Positions 10,901 through 19,530 of a stretch of 64,000 nucleotides of DNA are shown one piece after another. How positions within the stretch are numbered: position 1 is the first letter of the stretch; the number at the start of each line of letters is the position of its first letter. Both the position numbers and the translations under genes were made by a program. A model generated the notes under the pieces. The model was not told the origin of the DNA and did not search any database. It saw only the letters and a program-made list of their open reading frames with translations. The DNA lies in NCBI GenBank assembly GCA_019119335.1, contig DWXF01000048.1, forward strand, positions 1-64,000. Reading direction: 5' to 3'. The DNA is from Candidatus Flavonifractor merdavium (GTDB lineage: Bacteria; Bacillota; Clostridia; Oscillospirales; Oscillospiraceae).

Positions 10901-11501
10901 CCAGGGCGAACGCCCGCTCCTGCTGGTCCAGCCAGGCTGCCGGGTTGGGGTGGGCCTGGACCCGGCCCCGGATGTCCAGCACGATCTGCACCAGCCGGGC
11001 GTCGTCCCGCCCGGCGGACATGGTATCCACCAGCTGGGCAAAATCGCTGCCCTCCGCAATGTCCTCATAGCGGGCGTCCAGCACGTCGTTGAGGGCCCGG
11101 AGCATCAAAATGCCTGCCTCCCCCTCGTCGCACAGCCGGAAGTCGGGGTCCACGTCCGCCTCCTGCCCCCGCTCCCGCAGCAGCTGGGCGCAGAAGGCGT
11201 GGATGGTGGAGATCTGGGTCTTGTACACCAGGGTGGCCTGCCGCCGCAGGTGGCCGTCGGTGGGCCGCCCGGCCAGCCGCTGGGACAGCTCCTCCACGAT
11301 CCGCCCCCGCAGCTCGGCGGCGGCGGCCTTGGTGTAGGTGATCACCAGGAAGCGGTCGATGTCCGCCCCCTCCTCCACCCGGGCCAGCAGCCGCTCCACC
11401 AGCACCCGGGTCTTGCCTGATCCGGCGGCGGCCGACACCAGCAGCCCGCCGCCCCGGTTATCGACCGCGGCCTGCTGTTCCCCTGTCAGGGAAAAGGCCA
11501 T
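7929..11501 (-). CDS. addA: AddA: helicase/nuclease subunit of AddAB
   Basis: Subunit of the AddAB enzyme that resects double-strand breaks and supports RecA loading. The 1190-residue protein is a UvrD-type 3'-5' helicase with Walker A VSAAAGSGKTRVLVERLL near the N-terminus, DEYQDTNQVQ (motif II), GDVKQSIYRFR (motif III), SIHKSKGLEFPVV (motif V) and LLYVAMTRAKEKL (motif VI). The C-terminal RecB-type nuclease has GVVDCYFETLEGITVVDFKTD and QLEAYSQAL. Start ATG at 11501 lies 3 bases after the symporter stop, with GGAGGAGGGG as ribosome site, so translation is likely coupled. Confidence 0.97.
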   Translation of the reverse strand: MAFSLTGEQQAAVDNRGGGLLVSAAAGSGKTRVLVERLLARVEEGADIDRFLVITYTKAAAAELRGRIVEELSQRLAGRPTDGHLRRQATLVYKTQISTIHAFCAQLLRERGQEADVDPDFRLCDEGEAGILMLRALNDVLDARYEDIAEGSDFAQLVDTMSAGRDDARLVQIVLDIRGRVQAHPNPAAWLDQQERAFALDGITDPAQTPWGELLLNDAAGQAAYWRRRMGEALELCQRDENLEANYAPSIRDTIAALDGFLAGTKAGWDQAAAALPIPFPTVGRKKIVDDPAAAERVKAIRNTCKKRLEKLEDWFSEDGAGLLEGLRAVYPAVRGLFALVKDFEAAYTAEKKRRSLLDFSDLEHLAVALLVGEDGNPTTLARQWGGRYDEIMVDEYQDTNQVQNAIFTALSKDGTNLFLVGDVKQSIYRFRLADPTIFLDKYQRFTPYDQAGDGEERRVILSKNFRSRPEVLEGCNFLFRNIMSVSFGEMDYTDDQALYPGAPYEPDPTYQVELDALDASVTGEEEGEKVARDLLEARFAARRIRELLDHSFPVSDGEGGTRPVRPSDIVILLRSPNTVLRHYALALGERDIPWEAEGGSDFFSATEVNVALSLLQIIDNPRQDVPLVSVLRSPVYGFTADRLAQLRAASPGTDLYAALEADGGDDCKAFLEELAKLRLGAGDQSSHELLWHLYDRTNLLGIFGAMGEGETRQGNLLALAELARQYEGAGHKGLFRFLTYLTRLRENGSKLALPGVGRSGGGVRIMSIHKSKGLEFPVVLLCGLARQLNREDTRRPILFHPQLGVGPKGLDLERGVEYPTLARTAVARQLEKEMMAEELRLLYVAMTRAKEKLILSVALTGGGKDLAKLAGDGDCPVDPQVLLTCQSVGQWVLLAALCRPDAGALRRAAETDVPIPQTDFGPAWDVRFVDGAPFLEGPERTRLTPAQAQETAEPERDPAELAERLAWRYPHAASVELPSKLTATQLKGRGLDEEAAEQAPKAPRTLTFGRPRFAAEEWGLTPAQKGTALHLVMQYIDFEKAGTPEGAAAEIARLVEGQFLTPQQGEAADPARIAAFFRSGLGRELMDSVSLRREFKFSILAPAGRYYKAAGEGEQVLLQGVVDCYFETLEGITVVDFKTDRVTARTVYERAESYRPQLEAYSQALAEITGKPVVRRALWFFALDQAVEV

Positions 11502-11504
11502 TGC

Positions 11505-12944
11505 TCACCCCTCCTCCCATTTGCGGGCGTGGGCTTCATCCCACACCGTCCGATCTCCGATCTGTACCTCATCCCAGCGATACACCGGGTTCTTCCCCGC
11601 CTTCTTCTGGCGGATATAGTCCTTCAATACCTTAATGGCCTTGCCTCCCAGCAGCAGAATGGCCACCAGATTCACCAGGGCCATCAGGCCCATGAGCACG
11701 TCGGCCAGGTCCCACACCATGGAGAAGTCCATCTGGGCGCCGATGAAGATGGCGGCGACACAGGTGATACGGAACACCAACAGCAGCGGCCTGGAGTCCT
11801 TGATGAACTTCAGGTTGGACTCGGTGTAGTAGTAGTTGCCCACCAGCGAACTGAAAGCAAAGAGGAAGATGGACACGGTAATGAACAGCGGCCCAAAGGC
11901 CCCCACCTGGGCGTGGACCGCCGCCTGGACGAAGTTCATGCCCTCGGCATAGGCGTCGATGGGCACGCCGGAGAGCAGCAGCATAAAGGCGGTGGTGGAG
12001 CAGATGAGGATGGTGTCGATGAACACGGAGAGCATCTGCACCAGTCCCTGCTTGACCGGGTGGGACACGTCGGCGGCGGCGGCGGCGTTGGGGGCCGAGC
12101 CCATGCCCGCCTCGTTGGAGTACAGCCCCCGCTTGATGCCCTGCATGACGCAGGAGGCCCCCACTCCGGCGAACATGGCTTTCGGATCAAAGGCCTGGGA
12201 GAAGATGAGGGAGAGCATATGGGGCACCTGGCCGATGTTCCGGATGGTAATGAACAGGCCCAGGGCGATATAGATGGCGGCCATCACCGGCACGATGCCG
12301 GAGGTGATGGCGCTGATGCGCCGCACCCCGCCAAAGATGCACACTCCGGTGAGGGCGGCCAGCACCGCCCCCACCACGGCGGGCCATATGCTGGAGGAGT
12401 AGCCGGGCAGGTAGTATTGCAGGGCGGAGCCGGCGTTATAGGCCTGGAGGGCGTTGAAGCCGTAGGCAAAGCAGGCTATGAGCAGCACGGCGAACACCAC
12501 GCCGAAGGCCCGGCTGCCCAGAGCCTTTTGGATATAGTAGGCCGGGCCGCCCACCCAGTTCTCCCCGTGCTTCTCCTTATAGCACTGGGCCAGGGTGCTC
12601 TCCACAAAGGCGGAGGCGGCGCCGATGATCGCCAGCAGCCACATCCAGAACACCGCCCCGTAGCCGCCGATGAGGGTGGCGGCAATGATGGCGTTGGCCA
12701 CCCCGGCGATGTTGCCGGTGCCCACCCGGGAGGCGGTGGAGATCATCAGGGCCTGGAAGGAGGAGATGTCCTTGCCGTCCTTTTTCTTCTCCCCCAGCAC
12801 CCGCAGAGCCTCGGGGAACAGCCGGAACTGCACCCCGCCGGTGCGGAGGGTGAAGTACAGCCCCGCCGCGATGAGCAGAATGATCAGAATATAGGTGTAC
12901 AGAAAGTTGCTGAGTTCCCCCAGCAAGGTTCCGAAAACGGTCAT
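11505..12944 (-). CDS. AGCS family sodium:alanine/glycine symporter
   Basis: Inner-membrane amino-acid carrier of 479 residues belonging to the alanine-or-glycine:cation symporter family. Signatures visible are STASRVGTGNIAGVANAI, GGPAYYIQKALG, the SNEAGMGSAPNAAAAA motif and a series of about 10-11 hydrophobic segments from residue 14 to about 445. It takes up small neutral amino acids (alanine or glycine by family) with sodium. It begins 4 bases after the addB stop and ends 3 bases before the addA start, so it is embedded in a DNA-repair operon, an unusual place for a transporter. Confidence 0.95.
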   Translation of the reverse strand: MTVFGTLLGELSNFLYTYILIILLIAAGLYFTLRTGGVQFRLFPEALRVLGEKKKDGKDISSFQALMISTASRVGTGNIAGVANAIIAATLIGGYGAVFWMWLLAIIGAASAFVESTLAQCYKEKHGENWVGGPAYYIQKALGSRAFGVVFAVLLIACFAYGFNALQAYNAGSALQYYLPGYSSSIWPAVVGAVLAALTGVCIFGGVRRISAITSGIVPVMAAIYIALGLFITIRNIGQVPHMLSLIFSQAFDPKAMFAGVGASCVMQGIKRGLYSNEAGMGSAPNAAAAADVSHPVKQGLVQMLSVFIDTILICSTTAFMLLLSGVPIDAYAEGMNFVQAAVHAQVGAFGPLFITVSIFLFAFSSLVGNYYYTESNLKFIKDSRPLLLVFRITCVAAIFIGAQMDFSMVWDLADVLMGLMALVNLVAILLLGGKAIKVLKDYIRQKKAGKNPVYRWDEVQIGDRTVWDEAHARKWEEG

Positions 12945-12948
12945 AGCG

Positions 12949-15900
12949 TTACGATTCCTTTCTATCCTCGGTTTCTTTGCTCACCGCCGCCCAGAAGTCC
13001 TCCCCCTTGACAGCGGGCAGCCAGCGCCGCCGGTCGTTCCCCCGGCCCTCCTCAAAGTGGCAGGCGGCGGCATATTCGCACCACTGGCAGGCATTGTGCT
13101 CCGGCCCCCGCCAGAAGGGGTCGGCGTTGATGTTGCCGGCGGCCAGCTCCTGGCCGATCTCCCGGAGAATCTTCCGGGTGTGCTGGGCCAGCTTGCCCAG
13201 CCGCTGGGCGGACACCAGGGCCTCCCCGCTGAGCTTGCCGGTCTTGGTCACCCGGACAGGCAGGAAGCGGATGCCCGCCTCCGGGTCCTCCATCGCCGAG
13301 AGCACCTCCGGGTCGTCCAGCACGATACCCCGCCGCCGCAGCTGGGTATCCACCAGCTTCTGCCGCTGGGCATCGCTCATGGCCCGGCTCCCTGCCGCCA
13401 CCGCATCCCGGGCGGGCAGATAGAGCACCCCGGCCCCGGTGACATCCATGTGATACAGTTCCTTTCCCTGCTCCTCCAGGGTAAAGAGGTAGAGGAGCAT
13501 CTGCAGGCCCATGCCGTTCCAGATCTCAGTGAGGTCGAAGGATTTCCGGCCAGTCTTGTAGTCCACCACCCGCAGGTAGAGCCGCCCGTCGTGGACCCAG
13601 CCGTCCACCCGGTCCACAAAGCCGGAAATACTCACCGTCATGCCGTCCACGCTCAGCTCCACCGGGGGCAGCTCCTGGCCCCGGCCAAAGCCCAGCTCGA
13701 AGGAGATGGGCTGGAACTGGGATGCGCGCAACTCCTCCGCCACATTGTCCACTACGGCGTACACCGACTTGCGCAGCCGCCGGAACAGGTAACGGAACCG
13801 GGCGGTCTCATGCTCCAGCCCCCCCAGCTCCTCCGCCACGTAGGTCTCCACCGCCCGGTCGCACAGGGCATGAAGCTCCTCAGGTGAAACTTCCTTTACC
13901 CCACCCAGCTGCTTGCATTGGCGGAGCACATGCTCCAGCACATAGTGGAGGAAGGTGCCGTACTCCGGGGCCTGGAACCCGGCGGCCCGGCGGGGCTCCG
14001 CCTTCAGGCCGTACTGCATGAAGTAGGAGAAGTGGCAGGCCTTGTACTTGTCCATCCGGGAAGCGGACATGGGCACCCGGCTGCCGTAGAGGGCGTCTAC
14101 CGCCTGCTGGTGAAGCCGCCCCCGGTCCAGGGAGGCCGCCCGCTCCATCCGCTCCACCAGGGGGGCGTAGCGGGGCAGCCGCTCCAGAGCCTCCCCCACC
14201 CAGCTCCAGCGGCCCGCCAGTTCCAGGGCGGGCCGGGGGGCGGCCAGCCGGAAGGAGCCGTCCAGCCGGCTCTCCTCCGTCCGGATCAGCCTGGGAAAGA
14301 GCAGGCGCAGCTTTTCCGCCAGAAAGGAGGGCCGGCGCTCCGCCCCGTCCGGCCCGGCGGCAGCCCAGCTCACGGAAAATCGCTCCCGGGCCATGGCGCA
14401 GCACTCGTATACAATGGTCATCTCCCGATACAGCTTGTCCCCCAGCTGGGGAGCCAGCTCCAGGCCGTAGGAGGCCAGCAGGCTCCGGTCGTCGTCGTTG
14501 AGCAGGCCGGGAGAGGGAGCCGCCGCCGGAATGGCCCCGTCGTCCGCCCCCAGCAGGAACACCGCCCGGTACTGCTTGTGGGCCAGCCGGGGCATCTCTC
14601 CGCAGGTCACCTGGTCCAGGGACACCGGGATGGAGCCCACATCGTACTGGGAGAGCACCAGGGCGAACAGCCGGGCAAATTCCTCCAGCTCCATGGGGCT
14701 CTCCCCCAGAATCTGAGCGCACTGCTCCAGGCCCCCGCACAGGATGTCCCACAGCTGGGCGTACTCCTCCGCCAGGGCCTCCTGGCCGTCCGCCCGCAGA
14801 GCCTGGGCCCGCTCGGCCAGCCGCTGGGGCACACCGATGTCCTCCAGCAGCTTGTACAGGGCCTTCGCCTGCCCCGCTCCCGTCTTGTCCGGGTTCTTCC
14901 GCAGGGTCTCCAGCGGGCCCGCCACCTGCCGCCGCAGGCCCTCCAGCCGCTCCACCAGGGCTTTGTCCTCCGGCGTGAAGGTGCGGCCGTACCCCTTGGG
15001 GTGGTTGGTCCAGGGCTTGCTCCCCGTCCAGGCGCTCCCCTCCAGATTCCAGGTGAGGGCGTAGTTTTCCAGCAGGTCCACGTCCTCCTGGCTCAGGTCG
15101 GTGAGGCCGGTTTTCAGGTAGCGGAACACGTCGTCATAGCGGTAGCCCCCCGCCGCCGTGTCCAGGGCGGCGGTGATCAGAGCCAGGATGGGCTTTTCCA
15201 GAATGTCGCTCATGCGGCTCAAAAACACCGGCACCCCGTACCGGGCAAAGACCGTCTCGATCAGGCTGCCGTAGCCCTCCATACTCCGGGCGCACACAGC
15301 GATGTCCCGGAACCGGTAGCCCTCCTCCCGCACCAGTCGCAAACTCTCCGCGGCGGCCCACTCCACCTCGGAGTAGGGCGAGCAGGCGGTAAACAGTCCC
15401 AGCCCCTCCACATCCTCCAGAAAAGGCCGGGGTTGAGGAGAAAACAGCTCCCGCTCCAGATGGGCCAGGGGAGGTGTCCGCACGCCCTGGGTCTCCTCCC
15501 GCACCGCCACCTGGGCGGGTACTCCTCCGTCCTTTGCCAGACGGAGCAGCTGACGGGCGGTGCGGCGGGCGGGGGAAAAGATCCCGGCGCCCCCCTGGTC
15601 CTCCTCCAGCTTGTCACAGGTAAGGGCCACGGTAAGGCTGCTGCACTTGCCAAGCAGGACGTCCACCACCTGCCGCTCCTGGGGGGTCAGGTCGGTAAAG
15701 CCGTCCAGGTAGAAGTCCTTGCCTCTGGCCCAGTCCTCCCGGCGGAGGACCTCCGCCAGCCGGGTGAGTTTGTCCCGGGGGTCGGCCCCCTGCCGGGCGG
15801 TCATGGCCTCATAGGCGCCGTAGATCAGGGACAGGTCGGTCAGCTTGTCCCCCTCCTCCCCGCCGGTCTCGGTGCCAGCAGTCCACAGCTGCTCCGGGGT

Positions 15901-16290
15901 GATCCGGCAGGTTTTCAGCTCGTCCACCGTGGCCAGCAGGCCGCTGAGAAAGGCGGGCTTGCGGGAGGGCCGCTGGTAGACCTTCAGCTGGCCGGCCACC
16001 GATCCCAAGGCCATATGGAGCAGAAGCAGCCGCCCGCCGCCGTCCAGGGCGGGGGCCGCCAGACCGCCGTAGACGGAAAACACCCGGCTGGCCAGTCGGG
16101 TAAAAGAAAGCACCTCCGCCCCCAGAGAGACGGCGTTTCCCCCCAACCGGCACAGCGTCCGCTCCATATCGTGGGAGTGCTGCTCCGGCACCACCAGGAT
16201 CTGGGGCCGCAGCCCGGCTTCCCGGGCAATCGTTTTCAAAAGCTCCTCCGTCTTCCCGGTCCCCGACCGCCCCAGCAGCAGCTTCAGCAT
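12949..16290 (-). CDS. addB: AddB: helicase-like/nuclease subunit of AddAB with iron-sulfur site
   Basis: Partner of AddA in break processing. The 1113-residue product has the N-terminal Walker A-like LLLGRSGTGKTEELL, an inactive-helicase middle, and a C-terminal RecB-type nuclease (VDRVDGWVHD, RVVDYKTGRK, GLQMLLYLF). The four cysteines of the AddB [4Fe-4S] staple are present: one in DKYKACHFSYF and three in CQWCEYAAAC with the Cx2Cx5C spacing of the family. ATG at 16290 is preceded by AGGGGAG; the frame extends to a TTG at 16308 that overlaps that site. First gene of the addB-symporter-addA unit. Confidence 0.96.
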   Translation of the reverse strand: MLKLLLGRSGTGKTEELLKTIAREAGLRPQILVVPEQHSHDMERTLCRLGGNAVSLGAEVLSFTRLASRVFSVYGGLAAPALDGGGRLLLLHMALGSVAGQLKVYQRPSRKPAFLSGLLATVDELKTCRITPEQLWTAGTETGGEEGDKLTDLSLIYGAYEAMTARQGADPRDKLTRLAEVLRREDWARGKDFYLDGFTDLTPQERQVVDVLLGKCSSLTVALTCDKLEEDQGGAGIFSPARRTARQLLRLAKDGGVPAQVAVREETQGVRTPPLAHLERELFSPQPRPFLEDVEGLGLFTACSPYSEVEWAAAESLRLVREEGYRFRDIAVCARSMEGYGSLIETVFARYGVPVFLSRMSDILEKPILALITAALDTAAGGYRYDDVFRYLKTGLTDLSQEDVDLLENYALTWNLEGSAWTGSKPWTNHPKGYGRTFTPEDKALVERLEGLRRQVAGPLETLRKNPDKTGAGQAKALYKLLEDIGVPQRLAERAQALRADGQEALAEEYAQLWDILCGGLEQCAQILGESPMELEEFARLFALVLSQYDVGSIPVSLDQVTCGEMPRLAHKQYRAVFLLGADDGAIPAAAPSPGLLNDDDRSLLASYGLELAPQLGDKLYREMTIVYECCAMARERFSVSWAAAGPDGAERRPSFLAEKLRLLFPRLIRTEESRLDGSFRLAAPRPALELAGRWSWVGEALERLPRYAPLVERMERAASLDRGRLHQQAVDALYGSRVPMSASRMDKYKACHFSYFMQYGLKAEPRRAAGFQAPEYGTFLHYVLEHVLRQCKQLGGVKEVSPEELHALCDRAVETYVAEELGGLEHETARFRYLFRRLRKSVYAVVDNVAEELRASQFQPISFELGFGRGQELPPVELSVDGMTVSISGFVDRVDGWVHDGRLYLRVVDYKTGRKSFDLTEIWNGMGLQMLLYLFTLEEQGKELYHMDVTGAGVLYLPARDAVAAGSRAMSDAQRQKLVDTQLRRRGIVLDDPEVLSAMEDPEAGIRFLPVRVTKTGKLSGEALVSAQRLGKLAQHTRKILREIGQELAAGNINADPFWRGPEHNACQWCEYAAACHFEEGRGNDRRRWLPAVKGEDFWAAVSKETEDRKES

Positions 16291-16320
16291 ACCGGCTCCC
16301 CTTTCCAAACAGAATGATTT

Positions 16321-16329
16321 ATTATATCA
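16321..16329 (-). promoter_or_regulatory. Extended -10 promoter for addB
   Basis: Minus strand TGATATAAT: a perfect TATAAT (16321-16326) with the TG extension one base before it. The matching -35 (TTTTGC at 16344-16349, 17-base spacer) is poor, as expected for extended -10 promoters. About 30 bases from the addB start. Confidence 0.6.
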
Positions 16330-16366
16330 TAGCTTGCCCAAAAGCAAAAGGCAGATCCTTCCGCAT

Positions 16367-16395
16367 TTGACAAAGCAGGCCATCTATGCCATACT
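16367..16395 (+). promoter_or_regulatory. Promoter of the DacF-like gene
   Basis: TTGACA (16367-16372), 17-base spacer, CATACT (16390-16395). A small hairpin, GCGGGCG-TCTT-CGCCCGC, follows in the leader just before the ribosome site and could modulate translation. Confidence 0.55.
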
Positions 16396-16448
16396 AAATT
16401 TCAGAAAAGCGGGCGTCTTCGCCCGCAGGGATTGGATTGGAGATGAAA

Positions 16449-17996
16449 ATGATGTATCAGCGCAAAGCCTCTCTGTTCACGCGAATCACCGCACTGACCC
16501 TGCTGTTTGCCCTGCTGCTCACATCCACCGTTCTGGCCGCCACGCCTCCCACGCCCCCCGACATCACCGCGGACAGCGCCATTGTCATGGACTACGACAC
16601 CGGCGAGGTGCTCTACGAAAAGGACGCCGACACCATGCGGGTGCCCGCCTCCATGACCAAGGTGATGACCGCCTACATCATTTTTGAGGAGCTGGAGGCC
16701 GGCAGGCTGACGCTGGACACCATGGTGCCTGTCAGCAACACCAACGCCGACCGCTCCCGCAGCTCCAGCTACCCCGCCATCGTGCCCCTGCCCTACGGGA
16801 AGTCCCAGTCGGTGGACACCCTGCTCAAGCTGATCCTCATCCCCTCCGCCAGCGCCAGCTGCATCGTCATGGCGGACTACATTTCCGGCAGTGAGGAGGC
16901 CTTCGTTCAGCGGATGAACGAGACCGCCAAACGGCTGGGCATGACCGCTGAATATGAGAACTGCCACGGGGCCCACGTCCACTACCTCACCGCCCGGTCT
17001 CAGGCCATTCTGGTGCGGGAGTTTATCAGCCGCTTCCCCCAGGTGCTGGAGTACACCTCCATGACCGGAGTGCGCTTCAACGGCAAGTACTACCCCAACA
17101 CCAATAAACTGCTGCCCGGTCTGGACTACGCCTATGACGGGGCGGACGGCTTCAAGACCGGCACCATCAGCGCCGCGGGCTACTGCCTCAGCGCCACCGC
17201 CGTGAAGAACGGCAGCCGGATCATCAGCGTGGTTATGCACGCCGACGATGACAAGACCCGCCACACCGACACCACCGCCCTGCTGGATTACGGCTTCGCC
17301 ATGCTGGAGTATCAGGCCCCCTATACCGACATGGCCTATCACTGGGGCCGGGAGGACGTAGCGGCTCTGAAGGACCTGGGGGTGGAGCTCCACCCCAACG
17401 GAGAGGCCTTCCGCCCCGACGCCAACGTGACCCGGGCGGAATTCACCGCCATGCTCTACACCGCGCTGGCTCAGTCCGGCGCTCTGCCGGAGCTGCCGGA
17501 GGAGGAAACCACCCTGCCCCCGGAGCCGGAGGAATCCGCTCTGCCTGCCGAAGAGGACAGCGAGCAGGCGCTCCCCCCGGAAAACACTTCAGAGCCCGCC
17601 CCGGAAGCTACTGCCAGCCCCGAACCCACTCCCACGCCGGAACCGGAGGCCCCCGCCTTTGCCGACATCCAGGGCCACTGGGCTCAGACCTACATTGAAG
17701 AGGCCGTCCGGCTTGGCCTGATCACCGGTACCGGCGCGGATACCTTTTCCCCTGACCGGGCCATGACCCGCCAGGAGATGATGGTACTCATTGACCGCTG
17801 TGTGGACCTGCCCGATGTAAACGGCCTGGGCTTTTCCGACGACGGCCAGATCGCCTTCTGGGCCCTGGAGGCCGCCGCCCGCACCACTGCCGCCGGGCTG
17901 TTCCAGGGGAACAGCGGCAAGCTGACCCCCAGCGCCGCCGCTTCCCGCGCTCAGGCCGCCGCCGTGGTCAACCGGGTCCTGGACCTGACCGCCTGA
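16449..17996 (+). CDS. Penicillin-binding D-alanyl-D-alanine carboxypeptidase with SLH repeats
   Basis: Secreted serine peptidase (S11, DacF/PBP5-like) of 515 residues that trims the terminal D-Ala of peptidoglycan stems. Signal peptide about 1-31 (hydrophobic run ending VLA-AT), catalytic SMTK at S68-K71, and KTG at 236-238. The middle motif that is normally SxN reads S133-A-S135, so the usual Asn is replaced. Three SLH-like repeats (about 290-335, 395-445, 455-515) are separated by a Pro/Glu/Thr linker and suggest cell-wall anchoring. Several in-frame starts are possible (16443, 16449, 16452); GGAG at 16439 best fits 16449. Confidence 0.9.
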   Translation: MMYQRKASLFTRITALTLLFALLLTSTVLAATPPTPPDITADSAIVMDYDTGEVLYEKDADTMRVPASMTKVMTAYIIFEELEAGRLTLDTMVPVSNTNADRSRSSSYPAIVPLPYGKSQSVDTLLKLILIPSASASCIVMADYISGSEEAFVQRMNETAKRLGMTAEYENCHGAHVHYLTARSQAILVREFISRFPQVLEYTSMTGVRFNGKYYPNTNKLLPGLDYAYDGADGFKTGTISAAGYCLSATAVKNGSRIISVVMHADDDKTRHTDTTALLDYGFAMLEYQAPYTDMAYHWGREDVAALKDLGVELHPNGEAFRPDANVTRAEFTAMLYTALAQSGALPELPEEETTLPPEPEESALPAEEDSEQALPPENTSEPAPEATASPEPTPTPEPEAPAFADIQGHWAQTYIEEAVRLGLITGTGADTFSPDRAMTRQEMMVLIDRCVDLPDVNGLGFSDDGQIAFWALEAAARTTAAGLFQGNSGKLTPSAAASRAQAAAVVNRVLDLTA

Positions 17997-18031
17997 CCCT
18001 TTGACGCTTACAGGAAGGAGTGACGCCCCTC

Positions 18032-19486
18032 ATGCGCCGAGGCCTTTCTCTGCTGTGCGCGCTGGCGCTGGCCCTCAGCCTGACCGCCTGCACCACGCAG
18101 AAGCCCCAGCCTACCGGCTCCGCCTCGCCGGAACCGACCCCCGTCGCGACCCCCTCCCCCGCGCCCACTGTCTCCCCCTCGGCGGAGCCCACACCTACCC
18201 CGGAGCCTACGCCTCCTGTCTTTGACGAGGACCACACCCTGGACCAGTCTCTGCCCAAGCTTACCTCCAACGGACTGGAGCTGCCCGTCCACGGGGCCAC
18301 CGGCTACGCGGCGGTGGAAATCGGCCTGTGGGAGGTCATTCCAACTCCGACGCCAACGCCGACGCCAACTCCGACACCCACACCGACGCCGGTCTCCACG
18401 CCCACGCCTGTTCCCACATCCACGCCAGAACCTTCCCCCACAGCAACGCCGGAGCCGTCACCCAGTCTTTCACCGGAGCCGGAGGTCTCTCCCTCCCCCA
18501 GCGCGGAGCCCAGTCCGTCCGCCCCGGCGGCAACGGAAAGCCCCGCTCCGGCGGCTGTGGCCCGCACCCTCTCCGCCGCTGCCTCATCTGTGCCGGCCCC
18601 CACGCCAACGCCCGACCCCTACGCCGGGGCTCTGGCGGTGCTCTCCCCTGGAGATTCCTTCACCATCCTCAGTGAAAAGGGAAACTGGTGGAAGGTGTCC
18701 TCCTCCCACGGGACCGGGTGGGTGGACCACCGCTTCTGCATGATCAACCTGCCCGACGTGGTGCCCTCCATCGTGTATGACGCCACCAACTCCTATTCCT
18801 CCCGGTATGTCACCTCGGGAAAGGAGATTCCCGGCATCACCGGAGAGGCGCTTTATCAGGGCAAGGTGCACAACCCCCGGTTCGATCAGGACCAGTTCCT
18901 GATGCCGGTGCTCTACCACACCGCAAAAAAAGTGTGCGCCGCCCAGCAGGCAGCCCTGGCTCAGGGCAACAGTCTGAAGCTCTATGAGGCCTACCGCCCC
19001 TATGCCACCCAGCGGGCGGTGGTCAAGGCGGTATCCGCCCTGGCGGAGGCCGACCCGGAGGTGAAGGCGGGTATATCCACTCCGCCCTGGACCATGACTT
19101 ATTTTATCAGCACCGGCTACTCCAACCATCAAAAGGGACTGGCGGTAGACGTCAGCCTGGTGAAGGTGGCAAGGACCGAGGAGCGCTCCACCGGCGGATA
19201 CCGCTACCTGGTTCCGGTGGAGTATGAGGAGTACGAAATGCCCACCCCCATCCACGAACTCAGTCTGGCCTCCGCCTCCACCACCGGCCCCGGCGAGACC
19301 ACCCTGGCAGACTCCATGAATGAGCCCGCCATCGCCCTGCGGGGCTACTTTGGCTCGGCGGGCATGACGCCTCTGGAGTCAGAGTGGTGGCATTTCAACG
19401 ATTACGCCGCCCGCACGGCGGCGGGGGGACGCACCGGCACCGGCGGTTTTGAGGTAACCCGCTGCCGGAGCTCCGCCCCGGGATAA
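18032..19486 (+). CDS. Lipoprotein with SH3 domain and VanX/VanY-type M15 peptidase
   Basis: Predicted surface lipoprotein of 484 residues: short signal with lipobox LTAC (C20), then a long Pro/Thr/Ser linker (about 22-190) coded partly by a short tandem repeat, an SH3b-like module (about 195-235, ending GTGWVDHRF), and a zinc D-alanyl-D-alanine peptidase domain. Zinc and catalytic signatures: YRPY, SNHQKGLAVDV giving H366 and D373, and EWWH with E451 and H454. Family knowledge places it among M15 enzymes that cut D-Ala-D-Ala dipeptide or stem termini. ATG at 18032 follows AGGAAGGAG. It lies 35 bases after the S11 carboxypeptidase, so both probably form one wall-remodelling unit. Confidence 0.87.
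   Translation: MRRGLSLLCALALALSLTACTTQKPQPTGSASPEPTPVATPSPAPTVSPSAEPTPTPEPTPPVFDEDHTLDQSLPKLTSNGLELPVHGATGYAAVEIGLWEVIPTPTPTPTPTPTPTPTPVSTPTPVPTSTPEPSPTATPEPSPSLSPEPEVSPSPSAEPSPSAPAATESPAPAAVARTLSAAASSVPAPTPTPDPYAGALAVLSPGDSFTILSEKGNWWKVSSSHGTGWVDHRFCMINLPDVVPSIVYDATNSYSSRYVTSGKEIPGITGEALYQGKVHNPRFDQDQFLMPVLYHTAKKVCAAQQAALAQGNSLKLYEAYRPYATQRAVVKAVSALAEADPEVKAGISTPPWTMTYFISTGYSNHQKGLAVDVSLVKVARTEERSTGGYRYLVPVEYEEYEMPTPIHELSLASASTTGPGETTLADSMNEPAIALRGYFGSAGMTPLESEWWHFNDYAARTAAGGRTGTGGFEVTRCRSSAPG
18341..18390 (+). repeat. Imperfect 12-base tandem repeat coding Pro-Thr
   Basis: About four copies of a CCAACNCCGACG-type unit inside the linker of the M15 lipoprotein. Each unit codes PTPT, so copy-number change would only lengthen or shorten the spacer in frame. 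Confidence 0.7.
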
Positions 19487-19487
19487 C

Positions 19488-19522
19488 AAAAAAGTCCGGA
19501 CCCTCAGGGTCCGGACTTTTTT
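19488..19522. terminator. Bidirectional intrinsic terminator
   Basis: Eleven-base GC-rich stem (19494-19504 with 19506-19516) flanked by six A on one side and six T on the other, placed between the convergent M15 lipoprotein and aminopeptidase genes; it can serve both strands. Confidence 0.9.
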
Positions 19523-19530
19523 CTGCGGTT

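Noticed and set aside
9099..11420. 773-codon frame opposite addA
   Set aside because: Shadow of the AddA helicase coding strand; no motif or start signal.
13918..16317. 799-codon frame opposite addB
   Set aside because: Same reason: Gly/Gln/His-rich antisense translation without a ribosome site.
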